Positions 39,250-50,493 of a DNA stretch of 64,000 nucleotides are shown here, piece by piece. Both the position numbers and the translations under genes were made by a program. Numbering within the stretch: position 1 is the stretch's first letter; each line of letters opens with the position of its first letter. The stretch comes from an uncultured Pseudomonadota bacterium (lineage in GTDB: Bacteria > Pseudomonadota > Gammaproteobacteria > Steroidobacterales > Steroidobacteraceae), in the NCBI GenBank assembly GCA_903868595.1, contig CAIPVV010000010.1:1-64000 (forward strand), read 5' to 3'. The notes below the pieces were generated by a model. That model saw only the letters and a list, made by a program, of their open reading frames with translations, had not been told where the DNA came from and ran no database searches.

Positions 39250-41529
39250 ATGCGGCGACTGGGCTATTCTCGGACGATGCCAAGTTATGGGGTTCTAAGT
39301 CTGCTGTTGACGCTTGCGGCCGTGCTGCTGCTGGGACTTTTCCTGCGGCAGCGGCGTGAATTGCGGGCACTGGAGCAGGCCGCCTCGGTAGTCGCCGAGG
39401 CGGCCGCGCCCCCCCCGCCCCGCCTGGCGCCCCCGGCCGCACCCGCCCGCACCCGGGCGGATCCCGCGATGCTGTTCAAAGATATTGGCGACCGGGTCCA
39501 CGAGGTCGTGCTCGTGCACGCTGCGACGATCCTCTACGCGAACCCCCAGTTTGCAAATCTTCTAGGGGTCGACCTGAAGGACGTGGTGGGCCGCCGCCTG
39601 GGGGATCTGGTGCCGCCCGACCACGCCGAGCTGGTGGCCGAGAACCTGAAGAAGCGCCTCGCAGGGGAGGCCGTTCCGGAGCGCTACGAGATCGACCTCA
39701 TTGGCCTTCAGGGCCAGTTGAGCCGCCTGGAGATCGCCACCAAGCCGATCGACTACGACGGGACCGATGCGCTGCTGGTGACCGGCGTGGAAGTAATCCC
39801 TACCCAGACGGTTCAGGCGATCAACCTGTCCGGCATGTCTGAAGGGGTTCGCTCCCGGGCCCGCAATGCGCTGGACAGCCTGGGCGAGGCGATCCTTACG
39901 ACCGACGCCTCCGGGCGCATCGACTACGCCAACCCGTCGGCCTGCCGGCTCCTGGGCGCCGACTTGCGCGAACTCAAGGGCGCGACGCTGGGGACCGTGG
40001 CGAGCCTGGTGGATGAGACCGACCGCAAGCTCCTGGCCGACCCGGTGCAGCAGGCACTCTCCAGCGGCGCCACGGTGAACCTGGGGCGTCGTGCCGTGCT
40101 GCTGTCGCTGGCCAACGGCGCAGAGCGTTCCATCGAAGTGGCCGTGTCGCCGATCCGCAGCCAGGAGAACGCCGCAGGCGAGATCACCGGCACGGTGATG
40201 CTGCTGCACGACGTGACCGAGGTGCGCGGCCTGGCCCGCCAGATGTCCTACCAGGCCACGCACGATGCGCTCACCGGCCTGGTGAACCGCCAGGAGTTCG
40301 AACGGCGCCTGTCCGAGGCCCTGGCCGCCGCGCACCGCGGCGACGCGACCCACGTGCTCTGCTACCTGGACCTGGACCGCTTCAAGGCGGTCAACGACAC
40401 CAGCGGTCACCTGGCAGGCGACAGCATGCTGCGCGAGGTGGCCAAGCTCATGCGCGAGGCCGTGCGCGACTCGGATACGGTCGCGCGACTGGGCGGCGAT
40501 GAGTTCGGGTTGCTGCTGGTCGGCTGCCCGCTCGAGAAGGCACGGCAGATCGCCGACGATCTCTCCCGCGCAATCGCGGACTTCCGCTTCGTCTGGAAGG
40601 ACCGCATCTACAACGTGGGCGTGAGCTGCGGCATCGTGGAGATCGCGCGCGACAGCGGCACGCTGGAGGAAGCCCTGGCGGCGGCGGATTCGGCCTGCTA
40701 CGTCGCCAAGAAGCAGGGCACCGGTCAAGTGGCCGTCTATTCGGCGCGCGATGAAGTGGTCGCGCGCCAGAGCGGGGAGATCCAGTGGCTGCAGACGCTG
40801 CAAACGGCGATCCGCGACAACCTCTTCCGCCTGTTCTGGCAGCCTATCGTCTCCGCCTACGGCGATGACGGGCGCGGGCCGGCGATGGAAGTGCTGTTGC
40901 GCCTGGCCGACGATGCCGGGCGCGAGATGCCGCCGGTGGATTTCCTGCGCGCCGCCGAGCGCTACCGGCTGATGAGCCTGATCGACCGCTGGGTCGTGCA
41001 GACGACGCTGACCGCGCTGGGTCGCGGCGCCATCGAGTTGCCGGGAGAGCGCAGCCTGGCCATCAATATCTCCGGGCAGACGCTGGCCGACGGGCAGTTC
41101 CTGGAGTTCGTCACCGACTGCTTTGACCGCACCGGCGTGCACCCGGCGCAGGTTTGTTTCGAGTTGTCGGAGGCCTCGGTGGTGGCCCATATGGACCACG
41201 CGCGGCGCTTCGTCGGCGTCCTGCACGGCATGGGCTGCCAGTTCGCACTGGATGACTTCGGCAGCAACCTGGGTTCCTTCTCCAATCTGAAGAACCTGCC
41301 GATGGACTACCTGAAGATCGATGGCTCCTTCATGCGCAACCTGGCCCGCGATAGCGTGAACCAGGCGATGGTCGCCGCGATGATCAAGCTCGCCCGTACG
41401 CTGAATTTCAAGGTCATTGCCGAGCAGGTCGAGGATGCGGCTTGCGTGGATGCCGCGCGCAGCATGGGTATCGACTACCTGCAGGGCTACGCGATCGGCC
41501 GACCGCAGCCGCTGTCCCTCGCGGCCTAG
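39250..41529 (+). CDS. Membrane-anchored PAS-GGDEF-EAL cyclic-di-GMP protein
   Basis: Dual c-di-GMP enzyme of 759 aa. It has one N-terminal membrane helix (VLSLLLTLAAVLLLGLFL), an Ala/Pro linker, two PAS-like domains (~residues 75-185 and 205-325), then GGDEF (RLGGDEFGLL, ~residue 418) with an RDSD inhibitory site five residues before it. The EAL domain carries EVLLRL in place of EALLR and otherwise keeps the catalytic residues: INISGQ, FELSEAS, LDDFGS, YLKIDGSF, VIAEQVED and LQGYAIGRP. Both activities are probably intact. The start is ATG 39250 or 39277; the latter would begin just before the membrane helix. Divergent from pcm-tolC. Confidence 0.94.
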   Translation: MRRLGYSRTMPSYGVLSLLLTLAAVLLLGLFLRQRRELRALEQAASVVAEAAAPPPPRLAPPAAPARTRADPAMLFKDIGDRVHEVVLVHAATILYANPQFANLLGVDLKDVVGRRLGDLVPPDHAELVAENLKKRLAGEAVPERYEIDLIGLQGQLSRLEIATKPIDYDGTDALLVTGVEVIPTQTVQAINLSGMSEGVRSRARNALDSLGEAILTTDASGRIDYANPSACRLLGADLRELKGATLGTVASLVDETDRKLLADPVQQALSSGATVNLGRRAVLLSLANGAERSIEVAVSPIRSQENAAGEITGTVMLLHDVTEVRGLARQMSYQATHDALTGLVNRQEFERRLSEALAAAHRGDATHVLCYLDLDRFKAVNDTSGHLAGDSMLREVAKLMREAVRDSDTVARLGGDEFGLLLVGCPLEKARQIADDLSRAIADFRFVWKDRIYNVGVSCGIVEIARDSGTLEEALAAADSACYVAKKQGTGQVAVYSARDEVVARQSGEIQWLQTLQTAIRDNLFRLFWQPIVSAYGDDGRGPAMEVLLRLADDAGREMPPVDFLRAAERYRLMSLIDRWVVQTTLTALGRGAIELPGERSLAINISGQTLADGQFLEFVTDCFDRTGVHPAQVCFELSEASVVAHMDHARRFVGVLHGMGCQFALDDFGSNLGSFSNLKNLPMDYLKIDGSFMRNLARDSVNQAMVAAMIKLARTLNFKVIAEQVEDAACVDAARSMGIDYLQGYAIGRPQPLSLAA

Positions 41530-41771
41530 CGGCCCCCGCCACCTGGCTGCCCGCCCCTGCAGGGCGCTGCCGCGCTGCCGCGCCTGCGATCCGGTTCCTG
41601 TTCGACAAAAATCCGGCCCACCTGTTTCCGCAAGCTGCACCGGCGTCCCGAGAAAAGCTGGCTGGCAAGACAGAAGCTGATGGCCCTGTTTGCGCAGACC
41701 GCGAGCCGTGGACAGGTTTGTTCAAGCCGTGAGTTAAAGGACCGGGGCGGCGGCCCTCCAAGCAGCGCCGT
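41530..41771. other. Intergenic stretch with no recognised gene
   Basis: No domain-like sequence could be read in any of the six frames between the EAL stop and the PAS remnant; short open frames here look like high-GC chance frames. It may be older debris of the same lost gene. Confidence 0.5.
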
Positions 41772-41948
41772 GGATACAAGGCCTCCTGGCAGAAGCTCGG
41801 CAGCGGCGAGTACGCCGCCGGGCAGTCCAGGCGCATCGGCAAGGGCGGCAAGGGAATCTGGAGCCAAGCCAGCTACAACCCGACCCTGGACAGGGACTAC
41901 AGGCTGTCCAAAGTCGTCAAGTACGCCACCGACATCACGGCGCTAAGC
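41772..41948 (+). pseudogene. PAS-domain remnant of a chemoreceptor-like sensor
   Basis: The frame through 41772-41948 reads WQKLGSGEYAAGQSRRIGKGG, then IWSQASYNPTLD and KVVKYATDIT. This is the C-terminal half of the PAS domain found at the front of many methyl-accepting chemotaxis proteins (pattern GEF.AGQFKRIGKGG.E.WIQASYNPI...VVKFATDIT). There is no start codon: an in-frame TGA lies about 40 bases upstream. No sensor output domain follows. About 59 codons survive. Confidence 0.75.
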
Positions 41949-42004
41949 GGCCGGCCCGAAGCGGCGGCGCCAGCCACGGGGCGGCGTCCCCCCCCCGCGC
42001 AAAG

Positions 42005-42033
42005 AAAAGCCCGGCACTTGGCCGGGCTTTTTT
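42005..42033. terminator. Bidirectional intrinsic terminator
   Basis: AAAGCCCGGC (42006-42015) pairs with GCCGGGCTTT (42021-42030) around a 5-base loop, with a T-run on the plus strand and a broken T-run on the minus strand. It lies 26 bases beyond the hppA stop, so its main job is probably to end the minus-strand hppA transcript. Confidence 0.85.
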
Positions 42034-42058
42034 GTTGCTGCGAAGAGCAGTGCCTGCG

Positions 42059-44095
<2,037 letters not shown>

Positions 44096-44197
44096 CAACA
44101 GACCTCCCCACGATCGTTCAAGTGATCAAATGTTGTTCTAGGTGCATGCGGGTATCAGGAACCCCCCGCAGCGCGTTGTTTGCGCAACTGAATATAG

Positions 44198-45061
44198 TCA
44201 GAAAGGCGCGCCGATTGCCAGACGCCAGCCGGAGAGTTCCCCGGCAATCCGATACGACACGCCCAGTGCGGGAAGCGCAATGCCCAGCCGGCTGGAGCGG
44301 GGGTACAAAGACAGTGAAAAACCAATCTCTTTCTGGTACCGGTCGGCGTCCCGACCCGTCAGGGGGGATGTCGGCGGGTTGATATAGGCGTCCAGCAGGG
44401 TGTAGGGGGCCACGCGCAGCCGCCGCTCACCAACGGCGAGCGGCGTGGCGAAATCCCCCTCTACGGCCGTGCGCAGCCGCAGGAAGTGGTCGCCCGGCGG
44501 CGGGCCACGCAGGTCCGCGACGGCCAGGTTCAGCTCGTTGTAGAGGAGAAATTCCTGCGAGCGCGGCTTCACGGCCCCGTCCTCGTCAAACTGCACGCCG
44601 GGCCGGCGCAGGTTGCTGCGCAGCCCCAGGCCGAAGAGAACCGCGTCGGCGGCATTGCCCGAGGCCTTCGTATAGCCGGCCTTGGAGAACTGCGTGAGGC
44701 TCCAGTTGTCGGTAATACCGAAATCCCGCTCGATCCCCGGCACCAGGCTCACCGAGCCTATTCCGCGCGGCAGGTTCAGGTTGATGACGTCGCTGCTGCG
44801 GAAATCCAGCAGCCCGACGGTCACAGGCAGGGTCAGGCGCCAGCCCTCGCGCTCAAACGCAAACGGCAGGCGGTAGATCTGCAGCGCCCGGCCATTGGTC
44901 TCGTAGATGCCTGAACCCAGCTCCGGTGCGAAGGCGTAGCTTGCGAAGGCCTGGTCGCCGGCCGTCGAGGCCAGGAGGCCCGACCAGGCCGGCAGGCTGG
45001 CACTGCCGATCAGCAGTGCCAGCCGTGCGGACGTCCGCGCGGGTGACGTGCGTCGCCTCAA
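44198..45061 (-). CDS. Predicted outer-membrane beta-barrel protein
   Basis: I do not recognise a named family. The 287-aa product has an Arg-rich start, a probable signal peptide (LALLIGSASLPAWSGLLA), many alternating amphipathic segments (for example SLSLYPRSSRLGIALPALGVSYRI) and a C-terminal Phe, all consistent with a barrel. It begins with TTG at 45061, overlapping the pfp stop by 4 bases (TTGA), so it is probably made by translational coupling to the pfp message. A barrel gene between two cytoplasmic/inner-membrane pyrophosphate enzymes is unexpected and its role is unknown. Confidence 0.72.
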   Translation of the reverse strand: MRRRTSPARTSARLALLIGSASLPAWSGLLASTAGDQAFASYAFAPELGSGIYETNGRALQIYRLPFAFEREGWRLTLPVTVGLLDFRSSDVINLNLPRGIGSVSLVPGIERDFGITDNWSLTQFSKAGYTKASGNAADAVLFGLGLRSNLRRPGVQFDEDGAVKPRSQEFLLYNELNLAVADLRGPPPGDHFLRLRTAVEGDFATPLAVGERRLRVAPYTLLDAYINPPTSPLTGRDADRYQKEIGFSLSLYPRSSRLGIALPALGVSYRIAGELSGWRLAIGAPF

Positions 45062-46353
45062 ACCTTGAACGTAGACTTCAGCTTGCGGCGCACCGGCTTG
45101 CCCTTGATGCGCACGTAGTCCGGCAGCCCATCCACGTAGGGCGGGTAGTCCTCGCCCGCGATGAGCGGCTCCAGGTAGCGGCGGCAGGCCGCCGTGATGC
45201 CAAAGCCATCAGCCGTTATGAAATTGCGTGGAACGGTCTTCTCCACGTTGGCGACGGCCGACAGGGGTACCGGCTCGATTTTCCAGCGGTAGGGGCGGGC
45301 GGACTTGCGGATGATCGCCGGCATCACCGCATTGCGGCCCTGCACGGCGTACTCCACGGCGGCCTTGCCCACGGCGTAGGCCTGCTCCACGTCGACCTTG
45401 GAGGCGATGTGGCGGGCCGAGCGCTGCAGGTAGTCGGCGACCGCCCAGTGGTACTTGTAGCCCAGTTCCTCGCGCACCATGTTGGCCACCACCGGCCCGA
45501 CGCCGCCCAGCTGGGCGTGGCCGAACGCATCGCGCGTGCCGGCTTCGGCCAGGAATTTCCCGTCCGGATACCTGGTGCCCTCCGACACGACGATCACGCA
45601 GTATCCCTGCGTTTCCACGGACGCCTTCACCCGCGCCATGAACGCGGCCTTGTCGAAGGCGATTTCCGGGAAGAGGATGATCTGCGGCGCCTCGCCGCTC
45701 TTGCGGGCGGCAAGGCCGCCCGCGGCGGCGATCCAGCCCGCATGGCGGCCCATCACTTCCAGAACGAAGATCTTGGTGGAGGTTCGGGCCATGGAGGCCA
45801 CGTCCAGGGCCGCCTCGCGGGTGGAGACGGCAACGTACTTGGCTACGGAGCCGAATCCGGGGCAGCAGTCGGTCAGCGGCAAGTCGTTGTCGACGGTCTT
45901 GGGTACGCCAACGCAGGTGATCGGGTAGCCCATGGCCTCGCCGATCTGCGACACCTTCAGGGCGGTGTCCATGGAGTCGTTGCCGCCGTTGTAGAAGAAA
46001 TAGCCGATGTCGTGGGCCTTGAAGACCTCGATCAGGCGCTCGTATTCGGCGCGGTTCTGCTCCAGGCCCTTGAGCTTAAAACGCGCCGAACCGAAGGCCC
46101 CCGCGGGGGTGTGGCGCAGGCCACGGATCGTGGCGTTGGATTCCTGCCCCACGTCGATCAGGTCCTCGGTCAGCGCGCCGATGATGCCGTGGCGGCCCGC
46201 ATACAGCTTGCCGATGTGCCGGGGGTATTTTCGAGCCGTCTCGATGACCCCGGCGGCGGAGGCATTGATGACCGCCGTAACGCCACCCGACTGGGCGTAA
46301 AAAGCGTTACGGGGCTTGGTGTTGCCCCCGGATTTTCTGCCTGGCTTGGTCAT
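45058..46353 (-). CDS. pfp: Pyrophosphate-dependent 6-phosphofructokinase
   Basis: Phosphorylates fructose 6-phosphate reversibly using PPi instead of ATP. The 431-aa product has YNGGNDSMDTA (~residue 120), with Asp at the position that is Gly in ATP-dependent enzymes, and VPKTVDNDLPLTD, with Lys in PKTVDND where ATP enzymes have Gly. These are the accepted PPi-type marks. It also has EVMGRHAGWIAA for the sugar-phosphate site. It shares a transcript with hppA, linking glycolytic flux to the pyrophosphate pool. Confidence 0.95.
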   Translation of the reverse strand: MTKPGRKSGGNTKPRNAFYAQSGGVTAVINASAAGVIETARKYPRHIGKLYAGRHGIIGALTEDLIDVGQESNATIRGLRHTPAGAFGSARFKLKGLEQNRAEYERLIEVFKAHDIGYFFYNGGNDSMDTALKVSQIGEAMGYPITCVGVPKTVDNDLPLTDCCPGFGSVAKYVAVSTREAALDVASMARTSTKIFVLEVMGRHAGWIAAAGGLAARKSGEAPQIILFPEIAFDKAAFMARVKASVETQGYCVIVVSEGTRYPDGKFLAEAGTRDAFGHAQLGGVGPVVANMVREELGYKYHWAVADYLQRSARHIASKVDVEQAYAVGKAAVEYAVQGRNAVMPAIIRKSARPYRWKIEPVPLSAVANVEKTVPRNFITADGFGITAACRRYLEPLIAGEDYPPYVDGLPDYVRIKGKPVRRKLKSTFKV

Positions 46354-46466
46354 GCCGCCGCTCCCGCAATGGTGTTGCGTTGTTTGACCCCTTGGAAGGG
46401 TATCGGTACTGTGCCAGAAGGCTGCCAGGCGCGGCCATAACGATATTCAAACGGTGACCCTCGACC

Positions 46467-47399
46467 ATGCGCATTGTTCTACTCGGCGCCCCCGGCTCCG
46501 GCAAAGGCACGCAATCCCAGCGCCTCGTGCAGCGCTTTGGCATTCCCCAGATCTCCACCGGAGACCTGCTGCGCTCCGCAGTTGCCCGCGGTACGCCGCT
46601 GGGCCTGGCCGCCAAGGACGCGATGCAGGCCGGCAAGCTCGTGGACGACAGCATCGTGCTGGGCATGATCCGCGAGCGCCTGGGCGAGGCAGATACGGCC
46701 AATGGCTTCATCCTGGACGGCTTCCCGCGCAACCTTGCCCAGGCGGCCGCCCTGGACACCTTGCTGGGCCAGGTGGGCAAGCCGCTGACGGCAGTCGTGC
46801 TGATGGAAGTCGACTACAGGGAGCTGACGCGCCGCATTGCCGGGCGTCGCAGCTGCCAGACCTGCGGCAGCGTCTACAACATCTACACGATGCCGCTGGG
46901 CAAGGAGCCGCGCTGCCAGAAGTGCAGCGATCATCCGCCGCTGTTCCAACGCCCGGACGACAACGAGGAGACCGTGGTGGCGCGTCTGCAGGTGTACGAG
47001 CAGCAGACGCGCCCGCTGGTGGAGTACTTCCGCAAGCAGGGCCTGCTGAGCGTCATCAACGCGCAGGGTGAGATCGACGACATCACCGCGCTGCTGGTGG
47101 CCGCGCTGTCGGCCGATACGGTGAAGCCCGCCAAGAAGCGCGCCAAGCGCAAGGTGGCGAGGAGGGCTGCCAAGAAGGCTGCGAAGAGCGTAGGGAAGAA
47201 GGCAGCGAAGAAGGCAGGCAAGAAGGTCGCCAAGAGGGCGGCTGGGAAGTCTGCGAAGAGGGCCGGCAAGAAGGTTGCCCAGAAAGCAGCCAAGAAAGCG
47301 GCCAAGAAAGCGGCCAAGAAGCCTGTAGCCCGCAAGCCTGCAGCCAAGAAGAAAGCCGCCAAGAAGAGGGCGGCCCGCAAGGGCTCCCAGCGCCGCTAG
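46467..47399 (+). CDS. adk: Adenylate kinase with histone-like C-terminal tail
   Basis: Interconverts ATP and AMP with two ADP. Residues 1-~217 are a normal adenylate kinase: GAPGSGKGTQ, STGDLLRS, DGFPRN and a zinc-type LID with CQTC...CQKC. Residues ~220-310 are a tail made almost only of Lys, Ala, Arg and a few Gly, Val and Pro (KKAAKKAGKKVAK-type repeats), like the histone-H1-like tails of bacterial DNA-binding proteins. The tail is in frame with the kinase and no stop or start separates them. The total of 310 aa compares with ~214 in E. coli. Divergent from pfp and convergent with rnd; a hairpin without T-run (47389-47408) spans the stop. Confidence 0.95.
   Translation: MRIVLLGAPGSGKGTQSQRLVQRFGIPQISTGDLLRSAVARGTPLGLAAKDAMQAGKLVDDSIVLGMIRERLGEADTANGFILDGFPRNLAQAAALDTLLGQVGKPLTAVVLMEVDYRELTRRIAGRRSCQTCGSVYNIYTMPLGKEPRCQKCSDHPPLFQRPDDNEETVVARLQVYEQQTRPLVEYFRKQGLLSVINAQGEIDDITALLVAALSADTVKPAKKRAKRKVARRAAKKAAKSVGKKAAKKAGKKVAKRAAGKSAKRAGKKVAQKAAKKAAKKAAKKPVARKPAAKKKAAKKRAARKGSQRR
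47124..47396 (+). repeat. Lys/Ala-rich low-complexity coding repeat in adk
   Basis: Imperfect tandem units coding for A-A-K-K, A-G-K-K and related tetrads, with AAG and GCC/GCG codons repeated (for example three near-identical units at about 47289-47323). Such repeats can change length by slippage. Confidence 0.85.
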
Positions 47400-47406
47400 G
47401 TCGGCG

Positions 47407-48507
47407 CTACAGGGCGGCCAGGAGCGCCTCGCCGATGACGGCGCGGCGCCAGCCCCGCAGTAGGCCCACGTCCCGCTCCCCGCGCGCGAGTTGTTCCATG
47501 TCGCGCCGGGTGGCGAGCAGTTCCGGGCTCAACTCAAGTGCCGTCGCGACGTCTCGGGTGATGGTGCCGAGCTTCTTTACGCATTCGCTGAGAACCGGGT
47601 CGGGCCGGGAGCGCCCGGCCAGGGGCGCCAGCACCGCCGGCAGCTGGGCCTCGTGCATCAGACTCAGGATGTCGGCCCCGCTGTTCTCGATGAATCCGGG
47701 CGTCAAGTCCACCAGTTCCTGCAGCCCGGGAAGGTCGCGAGGCGCACGGTTCACGAGGGCGCGCAGGCCGGCATCGTCCAGGATCCAGGCGCGCGGGCGG
47801 TTGCGCTCCGCCGCCCGCCGTTCCCGCCAGGCGGCCAGCATCCGGGCGAGCCGCTGCCGGTCGGGATCCAGCTCGTTGAGACCCTTGAGGCGTTCGTGGG
47901 CGCGCTCCGGGTCAACGAAAAGATTGTCCGCCGACGCCAGCAGCTGCATCTCCTCCACCATCCACTGGCTGCGGCCGCGCTTGTCCAGCAGCTCCAGCAG
48001 GGCATCCCGCAGCGGCCCCAGGTAGCGCACGTCGTCCACCGCGTAGGTCAGCTGGGCGGGGCTCAGCGGGCGGCGTGACCAGTCCGTGCGGGTGTGCGAC
48101 TTGTCCAGCTCAACGCCCAGCAGGCGCCGCACCAGCTCGCCATAGCCCACCTGGGCCGGCATGCCGGCCAGGGCGGCGGCCACCTGCGTGTCGAAAATCG
48201 GCTTCACTGCCCCGAACAGCGGCCACAGCACCTCCAGGTCCTGGCGGGCGGCATGCATGATCTTTACCGGCGTCGGAGCCGCCAGCGCGGGGCGCAGGGC
48301 GGTGAGATCCGGATTGCCGAGCGGGTCCACGCACTCGCAGCGGGAGGGCGTGGAGAGCTGCAGCAGGCACAGCTGGGCCCGGTAGGTCCGCTCCCGGAGG
48401 AATTCCGTGTCCAGCCCTATGTAGGGGGCGGCCGCCATCTCCGCCGCCAGCTCCTGCAGCCGCGGTAGGTCCTGGGGGGAATCGGTAATGGGCTCAATCA
48501 GGTTCAT
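47407..48507 (-). CDS. rnd: Ribonuclease D
   Basis: 3'-exonuclease that trims stable RNA precursors. The 366-aa product (E. coli 375) has the DEDDy exonuclease motifs IGLDTEFLRERTY (DE), MHAARQDLEVL (D) and YAVDDVRYLGPL (D and Tyr), followed by two HRDC-type helical domains. It is convergent with adk, 7 bases away. Confidence 0.96.
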   Translation of the reverse strand: MNLIEPITDSPQDLPRLQELAAEMAAAPYIGLDTEFLRERTYRAQLCLLQLSTPSRCECVDPLGNPDLTALRPALAAPTPVKIMHAARQDLEVLWPLFGAVKPIFDTQVAAALAGMPAQVGYGELVRRLLGVELDKSHTRTDWSRRPLSPAQLTYAVDDVRYLGPLRDALLELLDKRGRSQWMVEEMQLLASADNLFVDPERAHERLKGLNELDPDRQRLARMLAAWRERRAAERNRPRAWILDDAGLRALVNRAPRDLPGLQELVDLTPGFIENSGADILSLMHEAQLPAVLAPLAGRSRPDPVLSECVKKLGTITRDVATALELSPELLATRRDMEQLARGERDVGLLRGWRRAVIGEALLAAL

Positions 48508-48561
48508 CGTCTGCTCGCGCTGGCTGTGTAGAATCGCTGACCCCTATCCGCGAGAGGCGCC

Positions 48562-49110
48562 GTGATCGACTCCAATCCGGCTGGCGTCACCCAGGTGGCG
48601 CGGCTCTATACCGACATCGCCCTGCTTCGCCGTGGTCCTGAGGACGTGCCGGTATCGGCCGTGCTGCTGGCCCTGACGGTCCTCGCATACATGCTGCTCA
48701 GCCTGCTGCTCAGTGCCCTCATGCCCGCCGTGGAGGAGGACCAGATCGCCCTCATCGCACTGGACAGCTTCCTCTCCGTCGCATGGTACTGGGTTGTCCT
48801 GCGACTTGCCGGGCGGCCGGAGCGATTCCTGCAGACCGCGACCGCCGTCTTCGGCTACCAGACGATCGTCGCGCCGGCCTTCGTGGGCGCTACCTGGCTG
48901 TTCCTGCACTACATGAAGGACGCGACCTGGCAGCTGCCGGTTTCGCTGCTGCTGCTCGCGCTGGCGGTCTGGACGCTCGCGGTCAATGGACGCATCCTGC
49001 GCTCTGCCACCGGCTGGCCGCAGGTTACCTGCGTCGCCCTGGTGGTGATGGAGGCCATCATCAGCCGCGTCATTGCCCTGGGCCTCTTCCCCGGGACTGG
49101 TGCGCCCTAG
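48562..49110 (+). CDS. Four-helix inner-membrane protein of unknown function
   Basis: A 182-aa protein with four to five hydrophobic helices (for example VSAVLLALTVLAYMLLSLLLS, LPVSLLLLALAVWTLAV, VALVVMEAIISRVIALGLF) and a short charged N-terminus. I do not recognise a family with a known role. It starts at a GTG 54 bases from rnd on the opposite strand and lies 9 bases before mpl, so it may be cotranscribed with it. Confidence 0.75.
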   Translation: MIDSNPAGVTQVARLYTDIALLRRGPEDVPVSAVLLALTVLAYMLLSLLLSALMPAVEEDQIALIALDSFLSVAWYWVVLRLAGRPERFLQTATAVFGYQTIVAPAFVGATWLFLHYMKDATWQLPVSLLLLALAVWTLAVNGRILRSATGWPQVTCVALVVMEAIISRVIALGLFPGTGAP

Positions 49111-49119
49111 GCAAACTGC

Positions 49120-50493
49120 ATGCACGTACACATCCTTGGCATCTGCGGCACCTTCATGGGCGGCATCGCGGCGATCGCGCGCGCTGCCGGGCACCGCGTC
49201 ACCGGCTCCGACCGCAACGTCTACCCGCCTATGAGCACCCAACTGGCGCAGCTCGGCATCGAGGTCACCGAGGGCTTCGACGCCGCGCAACTGGAGCCGG
49301 CTCCCGATGTGGTGGTGATCGGCAACGTCATGAGCCGCGGCTCCGCCGTCATCGAGGCGCTGCTGGATCGCGGCATTCCCTACGCGTCGGGCCCGGAGTG
49401 GCTGGCGCGCGAGGTGCTCCGGGACCGCTGGGTGCTGGCCGTGGCCGGCACGCACGGCAAGACCACGACCACCAGCATGCTGGCCCATATCCTGGATCAG
49501 GCCGGCCTTGCGCCCGGCTTCCTGATCGGTGGCGTGCCCGGTAATTTCGACGTCAGCGCGCGCCTGGGCAACGCGCCGTTCTTCGTGATCGAGGCGGATG
49601 AATACGACACGGCTTTTTTCGACAAGCGCGCCAAGTTCGTCCACTACCGCCCCCGCACCGTCATCCTCAACAACCTTGAGTTTGACCACGCGGACATCTA
49701 TCCGGACCTCGAAGCAATCAAGCGCCAGTTCAACCACCTGGTGCGCACCGTGCCGGGCAGCGGCCGCATCCTCTGCAATGCCCGCGATGAGAACCTGGCG
49801 GATGTGCTCAGGCAAGGCTGCTGGACGCCGCGCGAGGGATTCGCGCGCGATGGCGGGCCGGGCGCCAACTGGTCAGCCAGGGCCCCGCAGCGCAGCGACT
49901 ACGCGAGTTTCCAGGTGCTGCTGGATGGCGTGGCGCAAGGCAGCGTCAACTGGTCGCAGCTGGGCGGCCACAACGTGGATAACGCGCTGGCTGCGATTGC
50001 CGCTGCGCGCCATGCCGGCGTGCCCGTGGGGCAGGCGATCGCGGCGCTGGCGGATTTCAAGGGCGTGCGGCGGCGCATGGAGCTCTCCGGCGTTGCCGCC
50101 GGGGTCAGTGTCTACGACGATTTCGCGCACCATCCCACGGCCATCGCCACCACGATCGACGGCCTGCGTCGGCGCATTGGCGCCGCGCGCCTGGTGGCAG
50201 TGCTGGAGCCGCGCTCCAACACCATGAAGCTGGGCGTGCACCGCGAGACGCTGGGTCCCTCACTGGCCGGTGCGGACGACGTGTTCGTGTACGCGCCGCC
50301 GGACCTGGGCTGGGACGCCGGTACCATCACGCGGCCCTTGGGAGCGCGCGCACACCTTGCCGGCAGCATCGAGGACCTCCTGCAGCAGCTGACAGCGACG
50401 CTCAAGTCCGGTGACCAGGTGCTGATCATGAGCAATGGCGGCTTCGGCGGCCTGCATCGCAAACTGCTGGATGCCCTGGGAGTGCGCCAGTGA
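49120..50493 (+). CDS. mpl: UDP-N-acetylmuramate:L-alanyl-gamma-D-glutamyl-meso-diaminopimelate ligase
   Basis: Murein-recycling ligase that joins the salvaged tripeptide directly to UDP-MurNAc. The 457-aa product resembles MurC but starts MHVHILGICGTFMGGIAAIARAAGH and has the ATP loop GTHGKTTTT (~residue 111), EADEYDTAFFDKRAKFVHYRP and YDDFAHHPTAI, all Mpl-type. It is followed by a 4-base overlap with the next gene. Confidence 0.95.
   Translation: MHVHILGICGTFMGGIAAIARAAGHRVTGSDRNVYPPMSTQLAQLGIEVTEGFDAAQLEPAPDVVVIGNVMSRGSAVIEALLDRGIPYASGPEWLAREVLRDRWVLAVAGTHGKTTTTSMLAHILDQAGLAPGFLIGGVPGNFDVSARLGNAPFFVIEADEYDTAFFDKRAKFVHYRPRTVILNNLEFDHADIYPDLEAIKRQFNHLVRTVPGSGRILCNARDENLADVLRQGCWTPREGFARDGGPGANWSARAPQRSDYASFQVLLDGVAQGSVNWSQLGGHNVDNALAAIAAARHAGVPVGQAIAALADFKGVRRRMELSGVAAGVSVYDDFAHHPTAIATTIDGLRRRIGAARLVAVLEPRSNTMKLGVHRETLGPSLAGADDVFVYAPPDLGWDAGTITRPLGARAHLAGSIEDLLQQLTATLKSGDQVLIMSNGGFGGLHRKLLDALGVRQ

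Noticed and set aside
40889-40909. EVL instead of EAL taken as a dead phosphodiesterase domain
   Set aside because: The catalytic Glu and the other metal and substrate residues are present, and Val at the middle position occurs in active enzymes.
47389-47408. A 7-bp hairpin at the adk stop as an intrinsic terminator
   Set aside because: No T-run follows on either strand; it may slow polymerase but cannot be called a terminator.
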